Assembly (NCBI RefSeq): GCF_003732665.1
Contig: NZ_MOBP01000012.1
Span: 308,325-372,324 of the forward strand
Direction: 5' to 3'
Length of the DNA: 64,000 bases
Origin: Pseudomonas frederiksbergensis
GTDB lineage: Bacteria > Pseudomonadota > Gammaproteobacteria > Pseudomonadales > Pseudomonadaceae
In this document: positions 9,209 to 16,199 of the stretch, piece by piece
Layout of the letters: each line of letters begins with the position of its first letter
Numbering within the stretch: position 1 is the first letter of the stretch
Made by a program: the position numbers and the translations under genes
Notes under the pieces: model-generated
What the model was told of the DNA's origin: nothing
The model's database searches: none
The model's input: only the letters and a program-made list of their open reading frames with translations

Positions 9209-9354
9209 CGGCTCTCCATGTCATGGTGTTAGTTCAGGTTTTTGTTATCTAATTTCGACATGCCATCAGCGTATCTACAGTGTGTGTCTTATTTGTTTCA
9301 GTTGGGGATATAACGTCCGTGTCGATCGGATTCTACGGGGATGGCTGTATGATG

Positions 9355-10041
9355 TTAGCAGGCCATCAATGATTCGGTTAGAACTTCATCGTATATCGAT
9401 GTTCTGGAGGGGGCGTTCTTTTTCAGCAACTCTTCGTAGATGGAAGATGTGCAAGCAAGCGTGCCATATATGACCTTTTCGCCCTTAGATCCCAAGGCAA
9501 TATTGCGTCTGTTTACTGTCCAGCCGGAACGTTTAAGGATTTTTTCCATCATGGCATCTACAACAACTTCATACGCTTGTACGTTTTGTTTAACGGCGAA
9601 CTTTATCATTGACAGAAAAATTGCCGCCGTGCGAAAATCGATGTTCGAATTATTAAGTTCGCCAATAGTGTTGTCATTGGCGGCCAGTGCAAAACGGGTG
9701 GCTTCCCAACAATGTTTTGTATTGGGCCTGGTCTTATCGGTTGCCAGCATGAAACTCAAGGCACCCGAAATAAGCGTGGGTTTGCTGGAGGGGCGAAGTC
9801 GAACACAGCCGGTCACGCGATCTCTTTTATGGGAATAAATATAGATCGCATCGGTATCATCATATTCGTCCGATTCATAGTCGCTCCCCTGATAGCTTTC
9901 AATGTCCCATTTTTTTCTATCGATAAATGCGACTTTTCGAATGGAGAGTATTTGCTCTAGGATTGTTGGCGGGATCGTCGAGTAACTGCCAATGCGGGTG
10001 TATACACCGGAAAACTCAAATTCACAGGGAAATTGTTTCAT
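9355..10041 (-). CDS. LuxI-family acyl-homoserine lactone synthase
   Basis: A 228-residue autoinducer synthase joining an acyl group to S-adenosylmethionine to make an AHL signal. Conserved residues are present: R and F in SIRKVAFIDRKKW, the acidic pair in SDEYDDTDAIYI, R in GCVRLRPS, and E and R in CWEATRFAL. The length is normal. Codons are noticeably more AT-rich than in the flanking operons. A lux-box-like palindrome lies about 62 nt upstream. The next gene on the strand is the RfiA-like regulator. The acyl chain cannot be predicted from sequence alone. Confidence 0.9.
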   Translation of the reverse strand: MKQFPCEFEFSGVYTRIGSYSTIPPTILEQILSIRKVAFIDRKKWDIESYQGSDYESDEYDDTDAIYIYSHKRDRVTGCVRLRPSSKPTLISGALSFMLATDKTRPNTKHCWEATRFALAANDNTIGELNNSNIDFRTAAIFLSMIKFAVKQNVQAYEVVVDAMMEKILKRSGWTVNRRNIALGSKGEKVIYGTLACTSSIYEELLKKNAPSRTSIYDEVLTESLMAC

Positions 10042-10579
10042 GGTCGGACGTTCTTGGTTGTGCGTCGGGACTTAACTGTTAACGCTAGACTAAAGTATTA
10101 CAACTGTCCTTAAGTACAGTGTCCGGGTTTTTCCCGCTGTTGTTCAATTAATAGTTTGGTTTTTTCAGGGGGTGTGGCGCTTTAATATTGCTTGCTGTGC
10201 CTGTTCGGAATTCCGACTATTGAACTGATTGTTGGTGAACATGTCGACTCGGTCACATTCGCGACGATGTATGGTTTCGGATTGTCATTATTAGCGGTAG
10301 GCGGGAGGTGCAAGGCAGTTGATATCGCTGGGCTTTTGTTTATGTAATTAAACAGCAATAAAGGTATGGGAGCGTTGTTTCCCTGCACTTGAACTCTGCT
10401 CATTCGCTAATGGCCGATATTAGTTTTCTTCGGTCACTGGATCTGTATGGGTGCAATTTCGATTCTGCTGTCGACGTGATGTCATTTTATGCTTATCAGT
10501 CCTGCCGCTCTGCATTGGGAATGGATTGATTCGCCTCCTGAATATATAAGCCGCTTCGGCTTCTGGTATGGATGACCCT
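10042..10579. other. AT-rich intergenic region between luxI and LysE-type gene
   Basis: About 540 nt between divergent genes. It contains the lux box at 10103-10120 and otherwise no convincing gene; open frames here lack ribosome binding sites and family resemblance. The promoter of the LysE-type gene should lie near its right end but was not resolved. Confidence 0.55.
10103..10120. promoter_or_regulatory. lux box upstream of luxI
   Basis: ACTGTCCTTAAGTACAGT is an 18-bp dyad with 16 of 18 positions symmetric, matching the lux-box pattern NNCTGT...ACAGNN. Its centre is about 70 nt before the luxI start codon, a distance compatible with overlap of the -35 region. It predicts positive autoregulation of luxI (and probably the RfiA-like gene) by the AHL-bound LuxR encoded at 11286-12017. 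Confidence 0.72.
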
Positions 10580-11179
10580 ATGTACTACATTGCGATTTCC
10601 CTGCTTACCGTGCTGCTGGTTCCTGGCCCCACCAATTCCCTGCTGCTGCAATCGGGCATCAGCAAAGGCTTGAACGCACAGTCGTTCAGGCTTATCGGTG
10701 CGGAATGGCTGGCCTATATGATTCAGATCACACTGTGGGGTGTATTCATTGACCGCCTGGCGGTTGATTATTCCTGGGTGGTGACGGGAACCAAGATTTT
10801 TGCCGTGTGTTTCTTGTTTTACATATCGTTGAAGCTGTGGTTTTCCACCAGGGGTAATACATCATCCGTTGTGGCGGCGATTACCGTTCCTGAACTGTTC
10901 CTGGCAACACTCACCAATCCCAAGGGTTTGTTCTTCGTTTCCTTCGTGGCACCGACCGGCACATTTTTGGCACTTAACAGTTACGTACCCTTTATGTCGC
11001 TGTTTTCGGTGATTATCTTTCCAGTCGGACTTGTCTGGGTAGCAACGGGTGCCTATTGTGGGCGCAAATTGCATTCATCTATAACCGGGCGGATGGTCAA
11101 TAGAACAATCTCGGTGGTCATTGGGCTATTTGCATCGGTCATGCTTTTTAACGTCGCATCCAAAGTCGTGTTTGCATGA
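10580..11179 (+). CDS. LysE/RhtB family exporter
   Basis: A 199-residue integral membrane protein with about six hydrophobic segments and the family N-terminal motif VPGPTNSLLLQSGISKG. LysE/RhtB proteins export amino acids, homoserine or homoserine lactone. The ATG at 10580 is preferred (GGATG just upstream), giving a hydrophobic start as in the family; an ATG at 10568 is the alternative. It is transcribed against its neighbours inside the quorum-sensing block, between luxI and luxR. Export of a homoserine-type compound would fit the neighbourhood but is a guess. Confidence 0.8.
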   Translation: MYYIAISLLTVLLVPGPTNSLLLQSGISKGLNAQSFRLIGAEWLAYMIQITLWGVFIDRLAVDYSWVVTGTKIFAVCFLFYISLKLWFSTRGNTSSVVAAITVPELFLATLTNPKGLFFVSFVAPTGTFLALNSYVPFMSLFSVIIFPVGLVWVATGAYCGRKLHSSITGRMVNRTISVVIGLFASVMLFNVASKVVFA

Positions 11180-11208
11180 CCTTGAAAAGGGTGACAGCTG
11201 TCCCGGCG

Positions 11209-11230
11209 CTGCACAATATATGTGCAGTTT
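11209..11230 (+). terminator. Terminator after LysE-type gene
   Basis: The hairpin CTGCACA/TGTGCAG with a 5-nt loop is followed by TTTT, 30 nt past the stop codon. It sits between two convergent genes. Confidence 0.6.
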
Positions 11231-11285
11231 TGGGGCAGTGGGGGATGGTTTATTGCGCGAGATGAACGGTTCGTTACATCAAATG

Positions 11286-12017
11286 CTAAATCAGGTTCAG
11301 GTATAACGCTTTGATCATTGCTTGCTTGACATTGATGCAGTCCAGTTTCTCGGTCATTTGCTTGGCGTGAAATTTAACGGTCCGTTCCGTAATGCTCATG
11401 ATCAGGCCTATTTCCTTATAGTTCTTGCCAAGTGCCAGCCAGTGCAGGAACTCATGCTCCCTGGGGGTCAATTTTAATGCGCTTTCAGTGCTGGTTTCGA
11501 TGGGTCGATACTGATGGGCAATGATGCTGATGGTTTTGATGATGAACATGTTTTCCCTGACAATACGCTCAAAGTCAGGGTCGTTTTCTTCCGAGGTTAA
11601 ATGAATGGAGCCGAAGGACCGGCCGGGTTCATGAAGCGGAATACTGAACCCTTGTTGAATGCCATATTCTTGCGATTGTTCAAATATCTCGGGACGGGTG
11701 TCGGAATCTTCCGGGATTTCATTCCAGAAAAAGGGATTCGAGGTAATGGCGGAGTTCGCCATGACGGGATCTGACTTGTAGAGGGCGTTTTTGCGATAGG
11801 TTTCGACCCATTCAGCGGGGTAATTGCTGTGAATGGCGATGTCGGAGCTTTCGAAAGGGCTGGAATCCATATGAACGTAGGCGAATTTACTGACTTCCAG
11901 TTTGCCGAAAATCCATTCCAGTATTTCAACGTATTCTTTCTTGTTCAGTCCCGGGATATTGTTCTCAAGCTCCTGGACAAATTCGAAAATGCTTTGGCTT
12001 GAGGTAAGCTTTGGCAT
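11286..12017 (-). CDS. LuxR-family quorum-sensing regulator with autoinducer-binding domain
   Basis: A 243-residue AHL receptor and activator. The N-terminal domain has the signature residues W and Y (AEWVETYRKN), D and P (YKSDPVM), W (FFWNE) and G (PGRSFGSIHL). The C-terminal GerE helix-turn-helix is LTPREHEFLHWLALGKNYKE to ITERTVKFH. The ATG at 12017 is preferred to a TTG at 12035; neither has a strong Shine-Dalgarno. It is the expected partner of the LuxI at 9355-10041, though the LysE-type gene separates them. A 20-bp palindrome lies 50 nt upstream. Confidence 0.88.
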   Translation of the reverse strand: MPKLTSSQSIFEFVQELENNIPGLNKKEYVEILEWIFGKLEVSKFAYVHMDSSPFESSDIAIHSNYPAEWVETYRKNALYKSDPVMANSAITSNPFFWNEIPEDSDTRPEIFEQSQEYGIQQGFSIPLHEPGRSFGSIHLTSEENDPDFERIVRENMFIIKTISIIAHQYRPIETSTESALKLTPREHEFLHWLALGKNYKEIGLIMSITERTVKFHAKQMTEKLDCINVKQAMIKALYLNLI

Positions 12018-12066
12018 GATAGGAGGCTCGGTCAATGGGGCGATTTTTTATAAAGCAATAGCCCTT

Positions 12067-12086
12067 ATTAGACCAATTGCTCTAAT
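12067..12086. promoter_or_regulatory. 20-bp palindrome upstream of luxR
   Basis: ATTAGACCAATTGCTCTAAT is symmetric at 18 of 20 positions. It starts 50 nt before the luxR start codon. Size and position suit an operator, possibly for autoregulation, but the bases differ from the lux box upstream of luxI. Confidence 0.5.
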
Positions 12087-12199
12087 ATTGTTGGATGTTA
12101 GTTGAAATGTGAAGAAGTTATAGCATCGGTTATCAGTGATGACAAGAATGTTTTTTACTGTGCCGTATTGAAAAATTAGCTTGGCTTTTATAGGGCGCT

Positions 12200-12282
12200 T
12201 CAGAGATTCTGAGCAACGATACGCCCGATCAAGACCGGGCAAAGAAGGAGCGCACCTGAAATAAGCAGGTACGCTTTTTTTT
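12200..12282 (+). ncRNA. Candidate small RNA with three stem-loops and terminator
   Basis: On the + strand, TTGAAA (12168-12173) and TATAGG (12189-12194) form a possible promoter with a short 15-nt spacer. Downstream are three consecutive hairpins: TCAGA-GAT-TCTGA (12200-12212), GCCCG-8 nt-CGGGC (12223-12240) and GCGCACCTG...CAGGTACGC (12250-12274), the last followed by eight T. No + strand gene precedes it, so a lone terminator would have nothing to terminate. It may instead be a bidirectional terminator for the minus-strand gene at 12302; the U-run on that side is poor. Confidence 0.42.
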
Positions 12283-12301
12283 GCGGATACTTCAACGAAA
12301 A

Positions 12302-12736
12302 TCAGGCCGCCAGTTGTTGCTGTAATTGCAGGTTCCCGTCCACATCCTTGACCAGGCCACTGGCCAGAAACAGCGGTTGCAAACGCTTGTGCAAGGGCGG
12401 CTCGACAAATTCCTTCACGGTCGCCAGCACCAGATTGCCGTAAACCTCCAGTTCCGCCTTGGTGTACGACAACCAGGCCTTTTTCAGCACCATCAACACA
12501 TCGCTGCCGGCGGTGGAGGCGAAGCGGCGATGGACCACCTGGCCTTCCAGATTGAAGGTGTGCTGATACTCGTAACCGGTCTCGTCGCCCTGGCTTTCGA
12601 CGCAGCGGATGCAAGTGCATTTACCGTCGCCAAAAGCCACGCGCAGATAGCTGTTGAAGTCCACGACAGGCTTGAGCCCCAGGCGTTTATCTTCCACTGC
12701 GAACAGGTCCCCGGTCAGCTTTTCATCAGTACTCAA
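12302..12736 (-). CDS. Conserved hypothetical protein
   Basis: A 144-residue soluble protein of unknown function. A TTG start is chosen because GAGGGG lies 8 nt upstream; a GTG at 12781 is the alternative and lacks such a site. It has two nearby cysteines in KCTCIRC that could bind a metal, and a leucine-rich C-terminal half. There is no signal peptide or membrane segment. It is co-directional with, but 85 nt downstream of, the sorbitol dehydrogenase gene. Confidence 0.6.
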   Translation of the reverse strand: MSTDEKLTGDLFAVEDKRLGLKPVVDFNSYLRVAFGDGKCTCIRCVESQGDETGYEYQHTFNLEGQVVHRRFASTAGSDVLMVLKKAWLSYTKAELEVYGNLVLATVKEFVEPPLHKRLQPLFLASGLVKDVDGNLQLQQQLAA

Positions 12737-12820
12737 CGTCAAATCCCCTCGGTCATGCGGCGTATTTTCACAGCGCTGCACAATACCAGCATGACTGCGC
12801 GAGGGACATGCCGGGCTTGA

Positions 12821-13594
12821 TCAGCTCATCCAGTTCCCGCCATCGACGTTATAGGTCTGCGCCACGATGTAATCGCTCTCGGCTGACGCCAGGAAAATCG
12901 CCATCCCCACCAGGTCCTCTGCGGTCGCCATGCGCCCAAACGGCACGTCCTCGCCCACCAACTTCTTCTTCTCCCCGAGCGGGCGATTTTCGTATTTGGC
13001 GAACAACGCATCCACGCCATCCCAATGCTCACCGTCGACCACCCCCGGAGCGATGGCGTTCACATTGATCCGGTGCTTGATCAGATCGAGACCGGCCGAT
13101 TGCGTGAGGCTGATAACAGCCGCCTTGGTCGCGCAATAAATCGCCACCAACGCTTCACCCCGGCGCCCGGCCTGGCTGGCCATATTGATGATCTTGCCGC
13201 CATGCCCCTGGGCGATCATTTGCCGGGCGGCGGCCTGGAGCGTGAACAGTGTCCCGGCAACGTTGATGGAGAACAGGCGTTCGTAGCTGTCGCGAGTGAT
13301 CTCTGTGATCGGTGCTAGATCGAACAGCGCGGCGTTGTTGATCAGGATATCGAGCTTGCCGGTTTTCGCGACGACGGCTGCGATGGCACTGTCGATGGAG
13401 GCCTGGTGGGTGACGTCCATCTCGACCGCATAGGCCTGCGGGCCTAACTCGGCAGCGGCTGCTTGCGCACGCTCCAGGTTGATGTCGGCAATCGCGACGG
13501 TCGCGCCTTCGTTTATATAGGCTTGGGCGAAGGCCCGGCCGATGCCTCGGGCGGCGCCGGTGATGAGGGTGCTTTTTCCTTCCAGACGTTTCAT
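12821..13594 (-). CDS. Sorbitol (L-iditol) 2-dehydrogenase, SDR family
   Basis: A 257-residue short-chain dehydrogenase oxidising sorbitol/polyols to ketoses with NAD. Motifs: nucleotide-binding TGAARGIG, NNAA, and catalytic S...YxxxK in MASQAGRR...IYCATKAAV. It closely resembles Rhodobacter SmoS, including GVVDGEHWDGVDA and the C-terminus AQTYNVDGGNWMS. The second of two in-frame ATGs is chosen to match the family N-terminus; 13603 is the alternative. It lies downstream of mtlE with only a REPIN between, where transport genes are expected. Confidence 0.88.
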   Translation of the reverse strand: MKRLEGKSTLITGAARGIGRAFAQAYINEGATVAIADINLERAQAAAAELGPQAYAVEMDVTHQASIDSAIAAVVAKTGKLDILINNAALFDLAPITEITRDSYERLFSINVAGTLFTLQAAARQMIAQGHGGKIINMASQAGRRGEALVAIYCATKAAVISLTQSAGLDLIKHRINVNAIAPGVVDGEHWDGVDALFAKYENRPLGEKKKLVGEDVPFGRMATAEDLVGMAIFLASAESDYIVAQTYNVDGGNWMS

Positions 13595-13640
13595 CGTTTT
13601 CATCCGTTAGCGAGATAGAACAGGAATGCAAAAAACCAGT

Positions 13641-13728
13641 GTGGGAGCGGGCTTGCTCGCGAATGCGGAGTGTCATTCAACCTTAATGCAAGCTGACTGG
13701 CCCCTTCGCGAGCACGCCCGCTCCCACA
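13641..13728. repeat. REPIN between mtlE and sorbitol dehydrogenase
   Basis: An inverted REP pair with the window-wide core; one arm has GAGCACGCCCG. It occupies the 147-nt gap exactly where the mannitol-transport permease genes are normally found. Confidence 0.9.
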
Positions 13729-13741
13729 GGTTTTGCATTGA

Positions 13742-15052
13742 TTATTTGGGATACCCGGCACGCTTCATCTCGCGCTCGGTGGATTGCTGTGCGGCAGCCA
13801 GTGCCTGTTCAACCGACATCTGCCCGGTCAGTGCCGCCGACATCTGTTTGCCCACCGATGTACCGATGGCCTGGAACTCGGGAATGGTCACGTACTGGAT
13901 GCCGACATAGGGCACCGGCTGGATCGAGGGGTGCGCCGGGTCGGCGTTCTGCATCATTTGCAACGTGACCTTTGCGAAGGGCGCCGCCTGCAAATAGGCA
14001 TCGCTGTAGGTCGACATCCGCGTGCCGGGCGGCACGTTGGTGATGCCGTCTTTCTCGGCGACGAGTTGGATGTAAGCCTTGGAAGTGGCCCAGGTCACAA
14101 AGTCCTTGGCGGCGGCTTTGTGTTGGGAGCTGGTGGGAATGGCCAGGGACCAGGCGTAAAGCCAGGACGAGCCCTTGTCGGTGAGCTGCGTCGGCGCGGC
14201 GACGAAGCCGGTTTTGTCGGCGACATTGCTCTGGGTTTTGTCGGTGATGAAGGAACCGGCGACGCTGGCATCGACCCAGATCGCGCACTTGCCGCTGTTG
14301 AACAATGCCAGGGTTTCGTTGAAGCCATTGCTCGACACACCGGGCGGGCCGTAGCGCTTCAGGGTATCGACGTAGAATTTGGCGGCGGCGGTCCATTGCG
14401 GTCCGGTGAGTTCGGGTTTCCACTGTTCGTCGAACCAGCGCGCGCCAAACGCATTGGCCATGGTCGAGAGCAACGCCATGTTTTCGCCCCAACCGGCCTT
14501 GCCCCGCAGACACATGCCGTATTGCTCTTTGTCCGGATGATGCAACTGGCCGGCGAATTCACCGAGCTGGGTCCAGGTCGGGTGCTCGGGCATGCTCAGC
14601 CCCGCGTCCTTGAACAGGTCGGTACGGTAATAGGTGACCGTGCTTTCGCCATAGAACGGCAGGGCGTAGAGCGTGTTGGCGAGCGAAAGCCCCTGGCGCA
14701 CCGAGGGGAAGATATCGTCGACGTCGTAGCTGGCCGGCAGCTCCGTCATCGGTTCCAGCCAGTTTTTTGCGGCCCACAAGGGCGTTTCGTAAGTGCCGAT
14801 GGTCAGCACATCGAATTGGCCACCTTGGGTGGCGATGTCGGTGGTCAGGCGTTGGCGCAGGACATTCTCTTCCAGCACCACCCAGTTGAGCTTGATGTCC
14901 GGGTGCGCCGCCTCGAAGGTTTTCGACAGCTTTTGCATGCGGATCATGTCGCTGTTGTTCACCGTGGCGATGGTAACGGTCTCGGCGGCCTGGCCGAGCA
15001 GGGCGAAGGAAAAACCGGCGGACAGGAAAAGTGCGTTGGGCAATGGCTTCAT
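13742..15052 (-). CDS. mtlE: Mannitol/sorbitol ABC transporter substrate-binding protein
   Basis: A 436-residue periplasmic binding protein of the extracellular solute-binding family 1, recognised as MtlE/SmoE by sequence feel and by its divergent partner mtlR. A signal peptide (MKPLPNALFLSAGFSFALLG then QAAET) begins at the ATG with GGAG upstream; the longer frame to 15160 has none. The mature protein carries IATVNNSDMIRMQ and YALPFYGESTVTYYR. In P. fluorescens the mtl operon continues with permeases mtlF and mtlG, the ATPase mtlK and then mtlD, mtlY and mtlZ; here a REPIN and the SDR gene follow directly, so this protein may lack its membrane partners unless they are elsewhere. Confidence 0.85.
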   Translation of the reverse strand: MKPLPNALFLSAGFSFALLGQAAETVTIATVNNSDMIRMQKLSKTFEAAHPDIKLNWVVLEENVLRQRLTTDIATQGGQFDVLTIGTYETPLWAAKNWLEPMTELPASYDVDDIFPSVRQGLSLANTLYALPFYGESTVTYYRTDLFKDAGLSMPEHPTWTQLGEFAGQLHHPDKEQYGMCLRGKAGWGENMALLSTMANAFGARWFDEQWKPELTGPQWTAAAKFYVDTLKRYGPPGVSSNGFNETLALFNSGKCAIWVDASVAGSFITDKTQSNVADKTGFVAAPTQLTDKGSSWLYAWSLAIPTSSQHKAAAKDFVTWATSKAYIQLVAEKDGITNVPPGTRMSTYSDAYLQAAPFAKVTLQMMQNADPAHPSIQPVPYVGIQYVTIPEFQAIGTSVGKQMSAALTGQMSVEQALAAAQQSTEREMKRAGYPK

Positions 15053-15165
15053 CGTGTTCTCCGCTCTGCGGCTCAGGCAGCAGAAACTTTTATTGTTGTA
15101 ATCCGGGATGGCGAGCCGATTACAACAGCAACCCCAAGGCCTCACAAATGAACGGCGCATGCCCC

Positions 15166-15212
15166 ACTGATACTTTTTTGACCGGCCGCCGACGCGGAAA
15201 AAAAGTATCAGT
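15166..15212. promoter_or_regulatory. 14-bp inverted repeat in mtlE/mtlR divergent promoter region
   Basis: ACTGATACTTTTTT (15166-15179) and AAAAAAGTATCAGT (15199-15212) form a perfect 14-bp inverted repeat with a 19-nt spacer, in the 241-nt gap between mtlE and mtlR. It is the obvious candidate operator for MtlR, but could also form a strong hairpin in the mtlE leader. Confidence 0.6.
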
Positions 15213-15293
15213 CGCCGCCGTGCGTTGCGCTAGGCAAGCCCCACGCCTTAGTGTGAACCTTGCCTGATCGACAAAAACAATAAGGACGCGATT

Positions 15294-16199
15294 GTGATGA
15301 GCCATTACGCCACCGCGGACAAACAGCCCGCGCTCGAAGTCATTCTCAACGAGCCGCAGCACAGCTTTCGCTGGTATGAGCACGACTATCCTTTCGACCT
15401 GGCGCGCTGGAATCATCATCCCGAATTCGAGATCCACCTGATTCGCGAAGGCAATGGTCGGCTGTTGGCGGGGGATTACATCGGTTTGTTCGAGGCCGGC
15501 CATGTGGCGTTGATCGGCCCCGGGTTACCCCACGACTGGATCAGCGATCTGGGAAAAGGCGAGGTGATTGCCGGGCGTGACGTGGTGTTGCAGTTCGATG
15601 GCCAGGCGTTGATGCAGTTGCGCAACCTGGTGCCAGAACTCAACGAGTTGCAGAGCCTGTTCCGGCAAGCGGCCCAGGGCATCGAGTTCGCGGGCGCCAC
15701 CCGCAAGAGGGCCGCCAACCTGCTGGAACAGATCGGCCGCAGCCAGGGATTTGAGCGGTTATGCCTGTTCCTGTCGTTGCTGCAACTGCTGGCATCGGCG
15801 CCCGAAAGCGAACGCAAGACCCTCGCCAGCCTGCAATACGCGCCGATGCTCGATGCCTTGACGGCCCAGCGCATGAGCATCGTCTTCGACTACATCCTCA
15901 ATGACCTCGCCGAAGAGCTGCGCCTGTCCGTCATTGCCCAGCGCCTGGAGATGAGCGAGCCGGCATTCTCCAAGTTCTTCAAACGCGCCACCGGCCACAC
16001 CTTCGTCGACCTGACTCGCAAACTGCGGGTGCAGCGGGCCTGCCGGTTACTGGCGCAAAGCAGTATCAGCATCGCCAATATCTGCTTTGAAGTGGGCTAC
16101 GCCAACCTGTCGAATTTCAATCGGCACTTCCGCCATGAAATGCAGGAAACACCGAGTGAATACCGGCAGCGGTTGCGCAGGGCGGTGGCGGTGAGTTAA
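15294..16199 (+). CDS. mtlR: AraC-family activator of mannitol/sorbitol use
   Basis: A 301-residue regulator with an N-terminal cupin-like sensing domain (WNHHPEFEIHLI, residues about 40-52) and a C-terminal pair of helix-turn-helix motifs (IAQRLEMSEPAFSKFFKRAT and IANICFEVGYANLSNFNRHF). It matches MtlR of P. fluorescens, which activates mtlE in response to polyols. It is divergent from mtlE. GTG at 15294 has AAGGA at good spacing; ATG at 15297 is the alternative. Its stop overlaps that of the convergent next gene. Confidence 0.87.
   Translation: MMSHYATADKQPALEVILNEPQHSFRWYEHDYPFDLARWNHHPEFEIHLIREGNGRLLAGDYIGLFEAGHVALIGPGLPHDWISDLGKGEVIAGRDVVLQFDGQALMQLRNLVPELNELQSLFRQAAQGIEFAGATRKRAANLLEQIGRSQGFERLCLFLSLLQLLASAPESERKTLASLQYAPMLDALTAQRMSIVFDYILNDLAEELRLSVIAQRLEMSEPAFSKFFKRATGHTFVDLTRKLRVQRACRLLAQSSISIANICFEVGYANLSNFNRHFRHEMQETPSEYRQRLRRAVAVS

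Noticed and set aside
10182..10403. 73-residue minus-strand frame in the luxI upstream region
   Set aside because: No ribosome site and no family likeness. It lies upstream of the luxI lux box, in AT-rich non-coding DNA.
1..12300. NRPS genes expected next to the quorum-sensing and pump genes
   Set aside because: Searched for adenylation, condensation and thioesterase motifs in all long frames; none present in the window.
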